From Diabrotica undecimpunctata (lineage: Eukaryota; Arthropoda; Insecta; Coleoptera; Chrysomelidae), in assembly GCF_040954645.1 (NCBI RefSeq), contig NC_092808.1, positions 119,643,049 to 119,707,048 on the forward strand: a stretch of DNA of 64,000 bases. Direction: 5' to 3'. Made by a program: the position numbers and the translations under genes. Each line of letters opens with the position of its first letter. Position 1 is the stretch's first letter. The notes under the pieces are model-generated. The model ran no database searches and was not told where the DNA came from. It saw only the letters and a list, made by a program, of their open reading frames with translations. Of the stretch, positions 34,960 through 45,963 are shown piece by piece.

Positions 34960-35494
34960 TTACATCGGTTTTAAAATCTTCTAACCACTTCTTTTTTTGG
35001 TCTGCTTCGTTGGACCTTTCCACCCGCTTCTCCCGTTAATACTTTTTTGCATGTCTGTTTGTGGGCATCTTGTAAACATGTCTTATTCAACATGCTTCTT
35101 TGTGCTTTTATTCGTCTTCCCTATACACCGTTATTGTTCTTTATCCCTCCATATATCTTGAATAATATCTTTCTTTCCCATCGTTCCAATTTCTGTGTAT
35201 TTTTTAGACTTTACCCAAGTTTCGCTGCGATACATAACCAAAGGTTGCACAATAAATTTGTAAATCCTGTTTTGCGTATTTCTGGATAATATCTTGGATT
35301 GATTCATGTAGTTTAGTTCTCCTACAGATTCACTTAATTTATTAATTCTCTTTTCTATTTCAGCATCTTCTTTAGCTCTATTTGTAATCATCACTCCAAG
35401 ATATTCGAATTGATCCACTTTTTCAAAATATAATTCTCTACTTCCGTTACTTATTCTTGGGTTATCTTCGGGCTCTATTTTCTTTGCTCTCCTT
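34960..35494 (-). pseudogene. RTE-like LINE fragment interrupted by piggyBac 3
   Basis: Minus strand: EPEDNPRISNGSRELYFEKV, DQFEYLGVMITNRAKEDAEI, ELNYMNQSKILSRNTQNRIY, FIVQPLVMYRSETWVKSKKY, then after a frameshift KVQRSRPKKEVVRRF, a decayed 'GRPKkRW' end. The order is thumb to C-terminus. The 5' side ends exactly at TTAA (35495), where piggyBac 3 starts, which suggests piggyBac jumped into it. No matching LINE upstream part is found on the far side. Confidence 0.8.
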
Positions 35495-36745
35495 TTAACC
35501 CTCCGTTCATCGGGTGACCATTCTAAAACATCTTCGGTCGGGTGTGGTCTGTGAGGACCAAAATGAAATACCGCCTCCCGCTAATTTTGCATCAACGTGT
35601 TTTAAACAAATCATTTACTATATAATGTTTATTACAGAAACAATTCCAAAAATTTTTTAAGTTGTATTAGGTAAATTTTAAAAGTATTTACAATTTCAAC
35701 GCATATTTTTTCAAATTTGTGAACAGCGAATAAATAATGAAAACAACAAAAAAAACATTTAAAACTTTAATTAGAAACAAACAAAGTACTACAAAAACAT
35801 ATATAAACTAAAAAATTAAATTGTGGACAGAAACTACAGTGGTCAAACTTTGGTGGTCAAATTTTCTAAGCAATCTTCGCAGAATGCCATTATGTAGTCC
35901 ATACATAGCCAGGATTTGCAAATTTTGCAAAAAAAGCGAGTTTTGCGTCTTTTGCAATATTTACAATTTCTTCTGTTACCTGGCTGGGGCTCTGGTACAA
36001 CGTCGACCTCAATGCCTGAGAGTCTCAAGGCCGAAGCACGCACAGCTTTTGTCAAATGCGTGTCAACTGCTCTTCGTCTTATACTCTCCTGTACCAATTC
36101 CATACCTAGGTTTTTTTGGAATAATCTTCGCGTTTTGGAAAATTATCCATCTGGGTTGTTGCCTTTGTAAATTACAAAAGCATTAATTGCTGCGAGATTA
36201 AAGAGATTATAAACTACTACCATTGGCCAACGTTTCGTATTCCTGGAAACGTTATATGATGTGATCATTCTGTCTACAACATCTACTCCACTCTTTGTGG
36301 AATTATAAACAGTAATTATTGCTGTTTTTTTCTGATCACTACATTTCGAGATTTCAATCGTAAACCACTTCAAACAAGTTTTATTCCATAACTGACGCAC
36401 AGACCACAGACAAAAAAATTTTATCGGTGAACTGACGTATTTTCTCGGAACAACCGAATAATCCAGTTCACAAAAATTTACAGGGTTGCCAAGTAAAACA
36501 AGATTGCAAGAAAAATACAACTAAGAAGCAGTTCAAATATTGTTACACATTTGATCGGGTGGGGTCTGTCAGAACAAACGGCCATGCAGCAGCTATTTAG
36601 AAATTTCAAAAACAGTTTTGTATAAAAAAAAACAAATGGTATTTAGTTTCTAGGAAGGTACCGAAAAGGTAGAAATTTAAAAAAATAAAATGAGTGAATT
36701 ATCAAAAATTTTTATTTTGTCGTAGACTCACAGACCAGACAGAAT
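35495..36745 (-). mobile_element. piggyBac element 3, one end preserved
   Basis: TTAA at 35495-35498 is followed by CCCTCCGTTCATCGGGTGAC, a piggyBac-type terminus. Inside it lies GGTCGGGTGTGGTCTGTGAG (35535-35554). A related motif recurs at 36554 (direct) and, reversed, near 36724-36742 (ctcacagaccagac). The transposase is on the minus strand. The far terminal repeat and TTAA were not found, so the other end is lost. Confidence 0.75.
35843..36520 (-). pseudogene. piggyBac transposase C-terminal half with Cys-rich finger
   Basis: The frame 36143-36520 has FCLWSVRQLWNKTCLKWF, ITVYNSTKSGVDVVDRMI (YN--K-GVD-vD, the last catalytic Asp), NTKRWPMVVVYNLFNLAA and INAFVIYKGNNP. A frameshift near 36130 leads to MELVQESIRRRAVDTHL and a zinc-binding tail with the pattern CKYCKRRKTRFFCKICKSWL, then C, then FCEDC. 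This tail is well preserved. The N-terminal two thirds are missing. It belongs to a subfamily different from piggyBac 1, 2 and 4. Confidence 0.88.
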
Positions 36746-36849
36746 TCTGATTTTGATATCGCAATAGCCTACAATAATAGCCTACATTACTTACTGATCA
36801 TAAACCATAGTACAAATTTTGATACTAAACAAAAGTTTACATTATGCTA

Positions 36850-37430
36850 TTTATTTACAGAAATTTAACTACGATGTTGTTTACAAAAATACACTTTCTC
36901 ATTACAATGCAGATGCACTTTCAAGATTACCTATTACATGAGACAAATATTTTACCCATGATGAACCAGATATTCTAGGGTTAAATATGATCGAAACTTT
37001 GCCTATTGATGTAAAGGATTTAGCATTTCACACATTGCAAGATAAAACTTAAAACCCTTACTTGCAGGTTTACAAACTGGAAATGTTGTTAAAAATAAGT
37101 TTAAATATAACATTGATCAGAATGAGTTTGCCATACAGTCAGGTATCATTATGAGGGGTCAAAGAGTTTTAATTCCAAGTACACTTAGAGCTAAAATATC
37201 AAAGGAATTACACACAGCACACTTTGCATCGTTAAGATGAAAGGCTTAGCACGCAGTTACTATTGGTGGCCTAATATAAATAAAGTTATAGAGTCACTTT
37301 GCAAGAACTGTTATAATTGTAAAAAATTCAAAAATAATCCAACTCCCGAAACTACTCATGAATGGGAAAAACCAAATTATTGTTTAAAAAGTACATGCAG
37401 ATTATGCTATACCATTTAGTGGAGGCTATT
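36850..37430 (+). pseudogene. Ty3/Gypsy-type pol fragment: RNase H end and integrase zinc finger
   Basis: The plus strand reads, with stops, SHYNADALSRLPIT (the end of the RNase H region in Gypsy pol), a spacer, then IMRGQRVLIPSTLRAKISKE, LHTAHFASLRMKGLARSYYW and CKNCYNCKKFKN. This is the HHCC zinc finger that precedes the integrase core: H-AH-29 residues-C--C, with YWWP in the middle. The core DDE region and the LTRs are not recognised. A lone retroelement fragment, inactive. It is the only LTR-type signal in the window. Confidence 0.85.
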
Positions 37431-38184
37431 ATTATATACAGTACACAACAGGTTTTATATAGAATTTTGTGTTCTTTCAGAACTATAAATATAACGTGGT
37501 CATACATCACAGGTATTAATGTTATTGTTTTCTTATTCTAAATGCTATAACTTATAGACTTTAAATATTAATATTGGCCGATCCTTTCTAGCTTTGATTG
37601 GTTAAATTTACACGGCTAACCACTTCGTTACAGTTTGTAGTAGGTCGAATTTCTTCTTAAGCTCCTTAACAATATTATAAGTAAGATTAATATCTTCTCC
37701 TTGCATTTTTCTATATACGAAAAAATAAATCTAAATCTCAGTTGTTTGTCTACTATGTGCGCCTCTGTTACTTCGCAATAGAATTAGGAGGGGTTGGTGT
37801 ATCACCGCTGGTTACATTGTCTCACCCCCGTCGCATCGTCCGCCGGATGCGTCGAACAAGTCGAGGGATGTTCTCGGGGCTCGATCGCTCGCAACGGTAC
37901 GTCGAGTTCATATTTCATGTGCCACTGGCCACCCCTCACATACATATACAGAACCGTTTTTGGATATTTGGTCAGTTAGTCAACTCAGCATGCATAACTT
38001 TACAAGATAGTTACAATTTGTTTCGTATTTAAGAAGATTACAGCATATACCAGAAGATAATCAGCAAACAAATATATAAAAAAAAGACCCATTAACTAAA
38101 CATATTATTACGAAAACTATAAATTTTGCAAAAGTATTGGTTTGTGTTTTATATATTACAACAAAAAATCAAACTTCGTTAAAT
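37431..38184. other. no gene; contains a GC-rich patch at 37780-37960
   Basis: The patch (CGCATCGTCCGCCGGATGCG and neighbours, including GTCGAACAAGTCGAGGGATG) stands out from the AT-rich flanks and is crossed by a 96-codon frame without known motif. It might be an LTR or leader remnant of the adjacent Gypsy fragment, but nothing proves this. Confidence 0.35.
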
Positions 38185-39256
38185 TTTCTGTATTACTCCA
38201 TCTAAACGATAACGAAAATATCGAAAGAAATCAAAATAACTTCAATTTTAACAAAGTTTTTGTTCAAAGTAAGGCCTTTTATAACACAACTGTAGCAACA
38301 CTTTCAAGAGAACTTTAATGCAAGTAGAAATGTTGCAGTAGATGAAAGTATGGTTGCTTTCAAGGGGCGAAGTTCTCTAAAATAATATATGCCGAAAAAT
38401 CCCATAAAAAGAGGCTTCAAAGTCTAGGTCGTTGCATGTTCCGAAACTGGATACGTTCACAAATTTAGTATATATGAAGGCAAATCTCAATCATAACATG
38501 CTGAATATGGTTTGGGGGCTAAAACGGTATTAGACATTACCGAGTCTCTTAGAGGCAGAAACTAATGCATTTATTTGGATAATTTTTTCTCGACTTTTCC
38601 TTTTCTTAATAAAATGTTAACCTTTGATTTGTTCTGCTGTGGAATTTTTAGAATAAACCGTAACGGCTTTCGACAAACGAATAAAAAAGGACAAAACAAT
38701 GAAAATAAGAGAACACGATTATTTCATGTCCAATGATATGGGGCGCAAATGCGTTCTAGTTGGCAGTACTACGCATATTCCACTTAAGATTAGTTCAGTT
38801 TTTCAAAGAACAGCAAATGGTGAATAAGAAAGTGTCAAGCGTCCAAAGCCATAGGTAATTACAATCGCTATATGGGCGAAGTCGATCTATTCGATCAACT
38901 TCATGCTTCTTATCCAATTTCATGAAAATCCCGAAGATGGTATATGAAGATTATTTACTATTTGATTGATGCAGCAGTTTTAAATTCATATATAACTTAT
39001 AGGACTACAATGAAGATAAGGTCTATTAAATCGAAACCAATGAGTCACCTGTATTTTAGAAGTGTATTGGCCAACGAGCTCATAGGTGATTTCCATAACA
39101 GAAAGAAGCGAGAACCTAAGGTAACAATAGGAAGAAATAAACTGAAGAAAATAGAAGCAACACACAATGCTGTTAGCTTGGAAAGTAGGGTGAGACTAAG
39201 CGATGTTGGCAATCAGATGCAAGAAAAAGGAACATTAAGACGTTGTGCACTCTGTT
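38185..39256 (+). pseudogene. piggyBac transposase 4, up to the LINE insertion
   Basis: With frameshifts: LLHLNDNENIERNQNNF, VAVDESMVAFKGRSSLK (DESM-FKGRS catalytic box with Asp preserved), MPKNPIKRGFKV, GYVHKFSIYEGKSQS, AEYGLGAKTVLDITESLRG, YLDNFFSTFPFLNKML (second catalytic Asp, yfDNFFtS-like), FCCGIFRINRNGF, then AIGNYNRYMGEVDLFDQL (third catalytic Asp, YN--MG-VD-fD) and KIIYYLIDAAVLNSYITY. All three catalytic Asp positions survive although the frame is broken. The C-terminal Cys-rich tail starts at RRCALC, where a LINE has inserted. Confidence 0.92.
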
Positions 39257-41466
39257 GCACAACGCTGTTAAAGCCGTGAAAGCATATCCTGGATCAGACG
39301 TGGCCTCAGATCACAATCCACTTATAGCCAAAATTACACTCACCCTTAAAAATATCAAAAGACATCAAAGAATCCCTACAATAGACACAAGAAAACTTAA
39401 TGAACCTAAAGTAAAAGAATGCCTCCAACATGAACTGCATGTGAACTGCAACAAATTGAACACAAACACCAATTATATTGACGAGTACTGGAATCGACTA
39501 AAAGATTGTCTACTGGAACCCTGTAAAGAAATACTAAAGACTTCCTCAAGGAGAAAAGAGGAATGGATGAATGACGAGATACTTAATATGATGGAACAAC
39601 GGAGACAATTTAAAAACAAGGATAACAATAATAAATACAGAGAGATAAACCACGAGATTAGAAAGACGATAAAGCAGGCAATATGAAAAATACTTTGAAG
39701 AGCAATGCAAAGAGATCGAAGACCTTCAAAATAAATATGATCTGTTTAACCTACACAAGAAAGTCAAAGAACTGGCAGGACTAAGAAAACAAAATCCCAC
39801 TTGTGCAATTCTGGATAGACACGGTACTGCTATAACACATACGGACGAGAAAATACAGAGATGGGCAGAATATATCGATGAATTGTTCGATGATGAAAGA
39901 GGAGATCTGGAGCACATAGAACTTACGTCAGAAGAAATATATTACAAAAGAAGAAATATTACATGCATTAAAAACAATGAAGAGTGGGAAAAGCCCTGAA
40001 CCTGATATGCTTCCTATAGAAATCCTAAAAATTCTAGATGAGAAGCACATTGATGTTTTAGTAACACTTTTGAACCAAATTTATAGTTCAGGCGTATTAC
40101 CCAAAGAGTGGTTAACATCTATTTTTATTTGTCTCCCTAAAAAGAAAAACGCAAGAGAATGCAGCGATTACCGCACTATTAGCTTAATGTCTCATACGCT
40201 AACGTTACTACTTAAAGTCATCCATAACCGAATATATCACAAACTGGACATAGACGTTAATAATACACAATTTGGTTTTCGCAAAGGCCTAGGAACACGT
40301 GCAGCTCTTTTTTCACTTAATATACTAATACAAAGATGCCTGGACGTCAATCAAGATATATACGCATGTTTTATTGACTATAATAAAGCATTCGATAAAG
40401 TACGACATTAACATTTAATGAATGTCCTGAAATCAAAGAAGATTGACTACAACGACCTCAGGATCATATCAAATTTATACTATAAACAGCGAGAAAAAGT
40501 ACGTGTTAACGAACAGCTGTCAGAAGAAATTGAAATTAGATGTAGAGTAAGACAGGGATGCGTATTGTCGCCAATTCTTTTCAATGCCTACTCCGAAGAG
40601 GTCCTGAAAAAAGCTCTTGAGGGTGAAACAGCTGGAATAAAGGTAAATGGAGTTCCCATTAACAACATTAGATATGCGGACGACACTGTGATCTTAGCCG
40701 AAAACATTGAAGATCTTCAGAGACTGGTGACCAAAATAGCAGAGTATGGAAAAGAGTATGGTTTAACAATGAATGTGAAGAAGACGAAATTTATGAGAAT
40801 ATCGAAAACTCAAAGAAATAACGAGAATCTTCTAATAAACAAAACCAACGTCGAACAAGTGGACAAATATGCATACCTGGGAACAATGATTAACTCCACA
40901 AATGATTACAATCAGGAGATAAAAATAAGAATAGAAAAGGCTAGAGCAAATTTCAACAAAATGAGAAGAGTTCTATGTACCAGGGATTTAAAACTGGAAC
41001 TAAGAGTTAGGTTGGCGAGGTGCTATGTTTTTTCGACTTTATTTTATGGAATAGAATCTTGGACCTTGAATGCGACATCAATGAAAAAACTGGAATCATT
41101 TGAGCTGTGGGTGTACAGAAGAATTCTGAAAATATCATGGACAGAACACGTCACAAACAAAAAGGTTCTGGGAAGGATGAACAAAGAAATGGAAATTTTA
41201 AATTCAACAAAAACAAGAAAATTAGAATATCTCGGACATATTACACGTGGAGAGAAATACACCTTGCTCCAACTGATTATGCAGGGAAATATCCAAGGAA
41301 AGAGAAGCATAGGGAGGCGTAGAATGTCATGGCTGCGCAACCTGAGAGAGTGATACGGATGTACATTAAATGAACTTTTCAGAGCAGCCGTCTCAAAAGT
41401 CCGAATAGCTATGATGATTGCCGACCTCCGCAGCGGAGATGGCACTTGAAGAAAAAGCACTCTGTT
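39247..41466 (+). mobile_element. 2.2-kb RTE-like LINE (AAG-tail family) in piggyBac 4, 10-bp duplication
   Basis: gcactctgtt stands at 39247-39256 and 41457-41466. The LINE (39257-41456) begins inside its endonuclease domain and ends after its stop with gaagaaaaa. Excising it rejoins the Cys-rich tail of the piggyBac transposase (CALC | STRAKLKRSS), which confirms the boundaries. This is the longest and least damaged member of the family in the window. Confidence 0.95.
39257..41449 (+). pseudogene. RTE-like endonuclease-RT polyprotein, few lesions
   Basis: The end of the APE-type endonuclease is seen as YPGSDVASDHNPLIAKI (SDH motif). The pre-RT region follows (to 39686), then a frameshift, and from 39977 the RT: MKSGKSPEPDMLPIEILKIL, VLPKEWLTSIFICLPKKKN, NNTQFGFRKGLGTRAALFS, YACFIDYNKAFDKVRH (first catalytic box), VRQGCVLSPILFNAYSEEVL, IRYADDTVILAENIEDLQ (YADD), YGLTMNVKKTKFM, FYGIESWTLNATSMKKL, RKLEYLGHITRGEKY, RRRMSWLRNLRE. 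From 39977 the frame is continuous to 41449 except for TAA at 40409-40411 and TGA at 41351-41353. Ends IADLRSGDGT. Confidence 0.95.
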
Positions 41467-41655
41467 CAACGAGAGCGAAGCTAAAACGTTCAAGTATTAA
41501 ATGCTCAGATCGTTGCATTATGTATTCAATGTTTTTCATCATGTCATAATAAAAATGTTTAATTAATGTGTTTCTTTCTGTGGTCGATTATGGAACCAAA
41601 ACTATATGTACCAAAGTTAACAGACCTAATCAGAATGTGGTCGAAATTTTAACCC
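41457..41655 (+). pseudogene. piggyBac 4 transposase end and possible element end
   Basis: After the second duplication copy the frame CSTRAKLKRSSIKCSDRCIM runs to a stop at about 41555, completing a Cys-rich tail. A TTAA followed by CCCCCT at 41649-41658 might mark the element's terminus, but no left partner was found. Confidence 0.6.
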
Positions 41656-42419
41656 CCTAAAAAACATCAAGGAGTGAAAATAAAATAAAAAGTCGACTGA
41701 AAGTGCAATAATGGACCATTCGTTAATTATAATCTGCAAAGAATTTATATATTACCAAAAAATAATTCTACCCAATAGAGGATTAATTTATAAATTTTGT
41801 TTAACTAATAAACATTGTTTCATTTTTCAGTATAGATAAATGCAATACAATGTGATAGATAATATAAAAAATGTATGAATGACCTTAGACTGGTCCTGTC
41901 TATTTCTTCGATCGCCATCTTCCGGACCACAACCGATGTCACTAAGCGCCGTACAATTAGGAAATACGGCCCAGTTAAGCCCTTACCCGAAATATTGCTT
42001 CAATCTAAACATAATACTAAAGGAATTATATTGAGTTTTCTCTGCCGACAACAAATAAAACAATTCATTAAAGAAAGGGAAAGTGATAAATGGGTGTTAA
42101 GTCCGTTGATTGTGTCTTAGGCATTGGGCAGTTTGATAGATGTTATTGATATTAATTAACATTTTATAACCTTATAGTTTATGGAAAGTAATAAAAGCAG
42201 CAATGCTTGCAAATTTAATTAAAAAAAAAACTATAGTACCAATATTATATAAAATTTTTACCAGGACTCTCAAAGATATCTTATCTATACTAAAACGCTA
42301 AGCCCTTTTCTTGTCCACCACTTTACTCAAAAACCATATTAGACAATTAAAATATTTTTTCGGAATATTATTAGTATTACGTATGAGATTGTCAAGATAT
42401 ACTTTTGGTACAAAAATTC
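41656..42419. other. AT-rich, with a short repeat-like frame at 41875-42120
   Basis: The 81-codon plus-strand frame includes RQQIKQFIKERESDKWVLS. A related text, EQIQQFIKRWESLLSDKVLL, is found near 55045-55110. Nucleotides match too (aaacaattcattaaag-a-ggaaag). This suggests a dispersed coding repeat of unknown kind. Confidence 0.4.
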
Positions 42420-42812
42420 ACTTCCGGTTTTGAGATGACCGGAAGTTAAAATTTACTTTAAGTTTTAGACCCCACAATGTATATATGGATCGAAAGGTCT
42501 CGTCGAGACGAATCTAAATATGTACTTCCGGTTGCGATCCGACACCGGAAGTGACCCGAAACGCGCATAAAACGTCAAGATAGAGCAAATCTGACACCGG
42601 ATTCGTGATCAGCATGCAAAATGAACTGCTAAATGATATCCATGTCGACATTTGATGAACTAAAAATTGCATTCCGGTTTTGAGGTCGACTTCCGGTTTC
42701 GTTTTTATTAGTCAAATCAATAGAGAATTCAACGTAGAGTTCAAAAATGTAAGTTCACGAAATTATCATTTATAGTTTTTGAGTTATTGATAAAAATATT
42801 TTTACTTCCGGT
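42420..42812. repeat. cluster of six ACTTCCGGT / ACCGGAAGT motifs
   Basis: Exact 9-mers at 42420-42428, 42438-42446 (reverse), 42524-42532, 42544-42552 (reverse), 42689-42697 and 42804-42812, plus near copies ATTCCGGT at 42671 and ACACCGG at 42583. Two pairs face each other. The text TTCCGGTTTTGAG recurs around them. GTCTCG-T-CGAGAC, a perfect palindrome, is at about 42498-42510. No coding frame. The motif equals the ETS-family consensus, but function is unproven. Confidence 0.8.
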
Positions 42813-43744
42813 CATTGTATATATTGTATATTTTTCTCGCAAAATAAAAATTTCATTTAAAAAACTCGATGTAGAGTTGGTCCGCTAGTATTTAATAAAG
42901 AGACTTTGTTATGCACATTCGGAGGCGGTTCAGGAAGAGTAGTTAGTAATCTTTGCACTGACCTAAGAAGTTTATTTTTATTACTTTTTGATTTTTATTA
43001 CTCTTTTATTATTTTACTACGTTTTAATAGTCTTTTTTTTAATTGATTAAATTTTAGTTAGAGATATTAGGGGTACGATTGGTAACTTCCTAAACGCGAA
43101 ATTCAATTCAATTGTCAGTTAATCATAAACATTTGGTGCAAAGCAGCAAAATACTCATTTAATTGTTATCACACAAATTAACGACTTTCAATTAACATTT
43201 TTGCCCCCAACCGTCTGCGTCTGTCTGTTATAGACAACATAGACTGGCGTTGTAGTAAAATGTACTATTTAATACGCAGCTTAATTGTAGAGGCTTTATT
43301 CGTATCAGCACAATTAAAACTTCCTTAATGCCACTGAATGAAGTATATTACACTATGTTTTTGATAGTAGTAAAATACTTATGGCAACTGTCTAACTTCA
43401 AATGCAAACAAACAATAAAATGTGATGGTTCCCAGTAGTTATAGATCGTACAATCTGCTAACATTGAAATGAAAACAAGTACACCAACACACTTGTAAAT
43501 AAAAAAGATAAAAGGTGATGAATATCTGCAAAAGAAAAACAAAATGATCAAGTCAGTTTATGAGAGGGAACGTAGAAAAAATCCATATAAGTTGATAGAG
43601 GATGTCACGGAATTGTGTCAATGTTATGACAAGTGTATAAGCTCGTACGGTTCTTCAAATAATTTAAGCTAAAGACCGTCTAAAAACCAATTTACAAAGG
43701 ACTCTGGAGTCCGGCACAGACATCGGATAAGCACAGATGCTATT
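42813..43744. other. unassigned AT-rich stretch
   Basis: No domain or repeat recognised. Confidence 0.45.
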
Positions 43745-44690
43745 TTGATTGCTCCTGACAAATTGTGAAATTTACAGATTATAATAATATCCAGTAACAA
43801 AAGGCTTACGACAAGGATGCTGCCTCTCTCCAATACTATTTAAGATCTATTTAAATGAAGAACTAAAACACTGGAGAAGATCATGTTCAGGAATGGGGAT
43901 CCAACTTGACGACGATACATTATACACTCTACATTTTGCGGACGACCAAGTAGTAGTGGCAGCAGACAAGGAAGATTTAGAATTCATGACGAGACGGTTG
44001 TTTAAAACATGTGAAGAATGGGGCCTCTCTGTAAATACGAACAAAACGCAATACTTATGCATCGGGAATGAAGTAGAAGATCTAATGGTCAACGAACATG
44101 AAACAATCAAGAACTGTGAGGAATATATATATTTGGGAACAACAATCAACAAGAGTGGGCGCACCAAAAAAGAGATAGAGCAAAGAATCGTGAAAGGAAA
44201 AAGGGTGATAGGATGCCTAAACCCGATGCTATGGTCAAAAGAACTATCAAATCAAAGAAAGCATCTCCTCTTTAACTTCATCTTTAAAAGTATAGTGCTC
44301 TATGGATGCGAAACATGGCAACTTACTAAATCCCTTGAGCGACGCCTACTTGCATTGGAAATGGACTTCTGGAGAAGATCAGCTAGAAAATCAAGGCTTG
44401 ATAGAATACAAAATGACCATATCAGAAATATAATGGGAGTCAAGTCAACCATCATTGACGAAATTCAAAGGAGACAACTGATCTGGTATGGTCATGTGAA
44501 AAGAATGGACGACAGGCTGCCAAATCAAATTTTAAAATGGACGCCAAGGGAAAGAAGGAAGAGAGGAAGGCCAAAACAATCCTGGCTGGGCGGCATTCAG
44601 AAGGCAATGTCGGAAAGAAACCTTCATCCTGGCGAATGGAATGACCGACGTAGCTGGAAACTGGGAACCGGAAGGCGGAGAACGCTATAA
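43745..44690 (+). CDS. RTE-like LINE RT C-terminal half, open frame
   Basis: A frame uninterrupted from about 43785 to the stop at 44690. TKGLRQGCCLSPILFKIYL (RT box B), LHFADDQVVVAADKEDLE (FADD catalytic pair intact), WGLSVNTNKTQYLCIGNE, YIYLGTTINKSGRTKKEI, LNPMLWSKELSNQRKHLL, VLYGCETWQLTKSLERRL, RRQLIWYGHVKRMDDRLP, RRKRGRPKQSWLGGI and the end LGTGRRRTL. The first catalytic box is missing because the copy is 5'-truncated near 43745, so it cannot work alone. A tail rich in ATAA follows. No stops in about 300 codons points to recent insertion. The relative at 2960-3560 is much more decayed. Confidence 0.92.
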
Positions 44691-45075
44691 AAAAACCGGG
44701 ATAAAAAAAAATAATAATCGTAAAATTCTTACACTGCACTATCATACAGTGTTATAGTGTTAGTTCATTGTGCAACGAAGAAATAAGATCTATGAATACA
44801 TATTTTAATAATAAAGTAATCCGTAATCACAGTATCTCAGAAACACATTAAATAAAATATACCAGCCATTTATCAACACCAGTTCTTGTCATAAAACATA
44901 ATTACTAAAACCTGAAGCGGAATAGGTGCGTATTTAGAATAATCGAATGATGATTAATAATGGAATTTGATGTTACTAAGAATACCTATGAATTATTTCA
45001 ATCTACTTCATAACCACCTTTATTTTACTCAGCTGCAGCCAGTAAACAACAAGAACCAATCTATTAATCCAAACT
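44691..45075. other. unassigned AT-rich stretch
   Basis: Begins with the ATAATAAT-type tail of the preceding LINE; nothing else recognised. Confidence 0.4.
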
Positions 45076-45688
45076 ACAAGCAATAGTTTAGCTTCCTGAT
45101 CACCACGGAGAACGCCATGATGGAAGAAATCAAGCGAAGAATAATCCTAGCAAACAAATGCTATTTTGGACTGAGTAGACATATGAGAAGCAATAACTTA
45201 AGCCAAAAAACAAAAATAACCATATACAAAACCCTTATACAACCAGTGTTGACAAGGTAGATGAAAACCTCCTGCTAATATTTGAACGAAGGATCCTAAG
45301 AAGAATATTCGATGGCATCTGTGAAAATGGTGTTTGGAGAAGGAGGTACAACTACGAGATATATCACAGACATAAACATATATTTGATGGTAAAGACGTA
45401 GTATCCCTTATTAAAACAGAAAGACTAAGATGGGCAGGACATCTGGCAAGATCACAGCAGAACAACCCTCCTAGAAGAATCCTTATGTCACAACCTGTGG
45501 GAAGTAGAAGTAGGGGTAGGCCAAAACTTAGATGGAGGGATAGTGTAGATGAGGATGGTAGAGAAATAGGCGCAGCAAACTGGCAACAGTTGGCAATGGA
45601 TAGAACTGACTGGCGTTATAGACTTGGGAAAGTCGAGGCTCTTTTATAGTGCTGTAGCACCAATGATGATGATGACAAGCAATAGTTT
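45076..45688 (+). mobile_element. 585-bp RTE-like LINE (ATG tail) with 14-bp duplication
   Basis: acaagcaatagttt stands at 45076-45089 and 45675-45688. The insert reads EIKRRIILANKCYFGLSRHM, TKITIYKTLIQPVL, then after a small deletion NLLLIFERRILRRIFDGICE, TERLRWAGHLARSQQNNPPR, RSRGRPKLRWRDSVDEDGRE and NWQQLAMDRTDWRYRLGKV, with a stop and an ATGATGATGATG tail. This is the thumb and C-terminal part only. One frameshift separates the first and second thirds. It is the clearest example of a 5'-truncated copy in otherwise transposon-free DNA. Confidence 0.93.
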
Positions 45689-45919
45689 TTAGTTCTCTCA
45701 ATAATGTCAAAATAGAAGAAAACTTGTTAGCGATAGGCACTCTAGTTAGTCTATAACATATTCTTTTTTTATCAAGAGTTACTAACAAACGTATCTGTAT
45801 TTATTTTTCAAGCAAACAAGTCACAGATAAACAACGGAAGTTTCATCACTGTAAACAATATACAAATTCAAGTCCGTAGACTAATTACTCCAAGTAAAAG
45901 ATTTTTAATATCAAATGTA

Positions 45920-45963
45920 TCTCCCACTATCCCGCATACGATAGTAAGCGGGATAGTGGGAGA
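45920..45963. repeat. perfect 16-bp inverted repeat with 12-base loop
   Basis: TCTCCCACTATCCCGC (45920-45935) and GCGGGATAGTGGGAGA (45948-45963) are exact complements. The stem is GC-richer than its surroundings. It is not followed by a T run and no gene ends here, so a terminator role has no support. Confidence 0.95.

Noticed and set aside
35821..36186. 121-codon plus-strand frame
   Set aside because: It is the antisense shadow of the piggyBac 3 Cys-rich tail.
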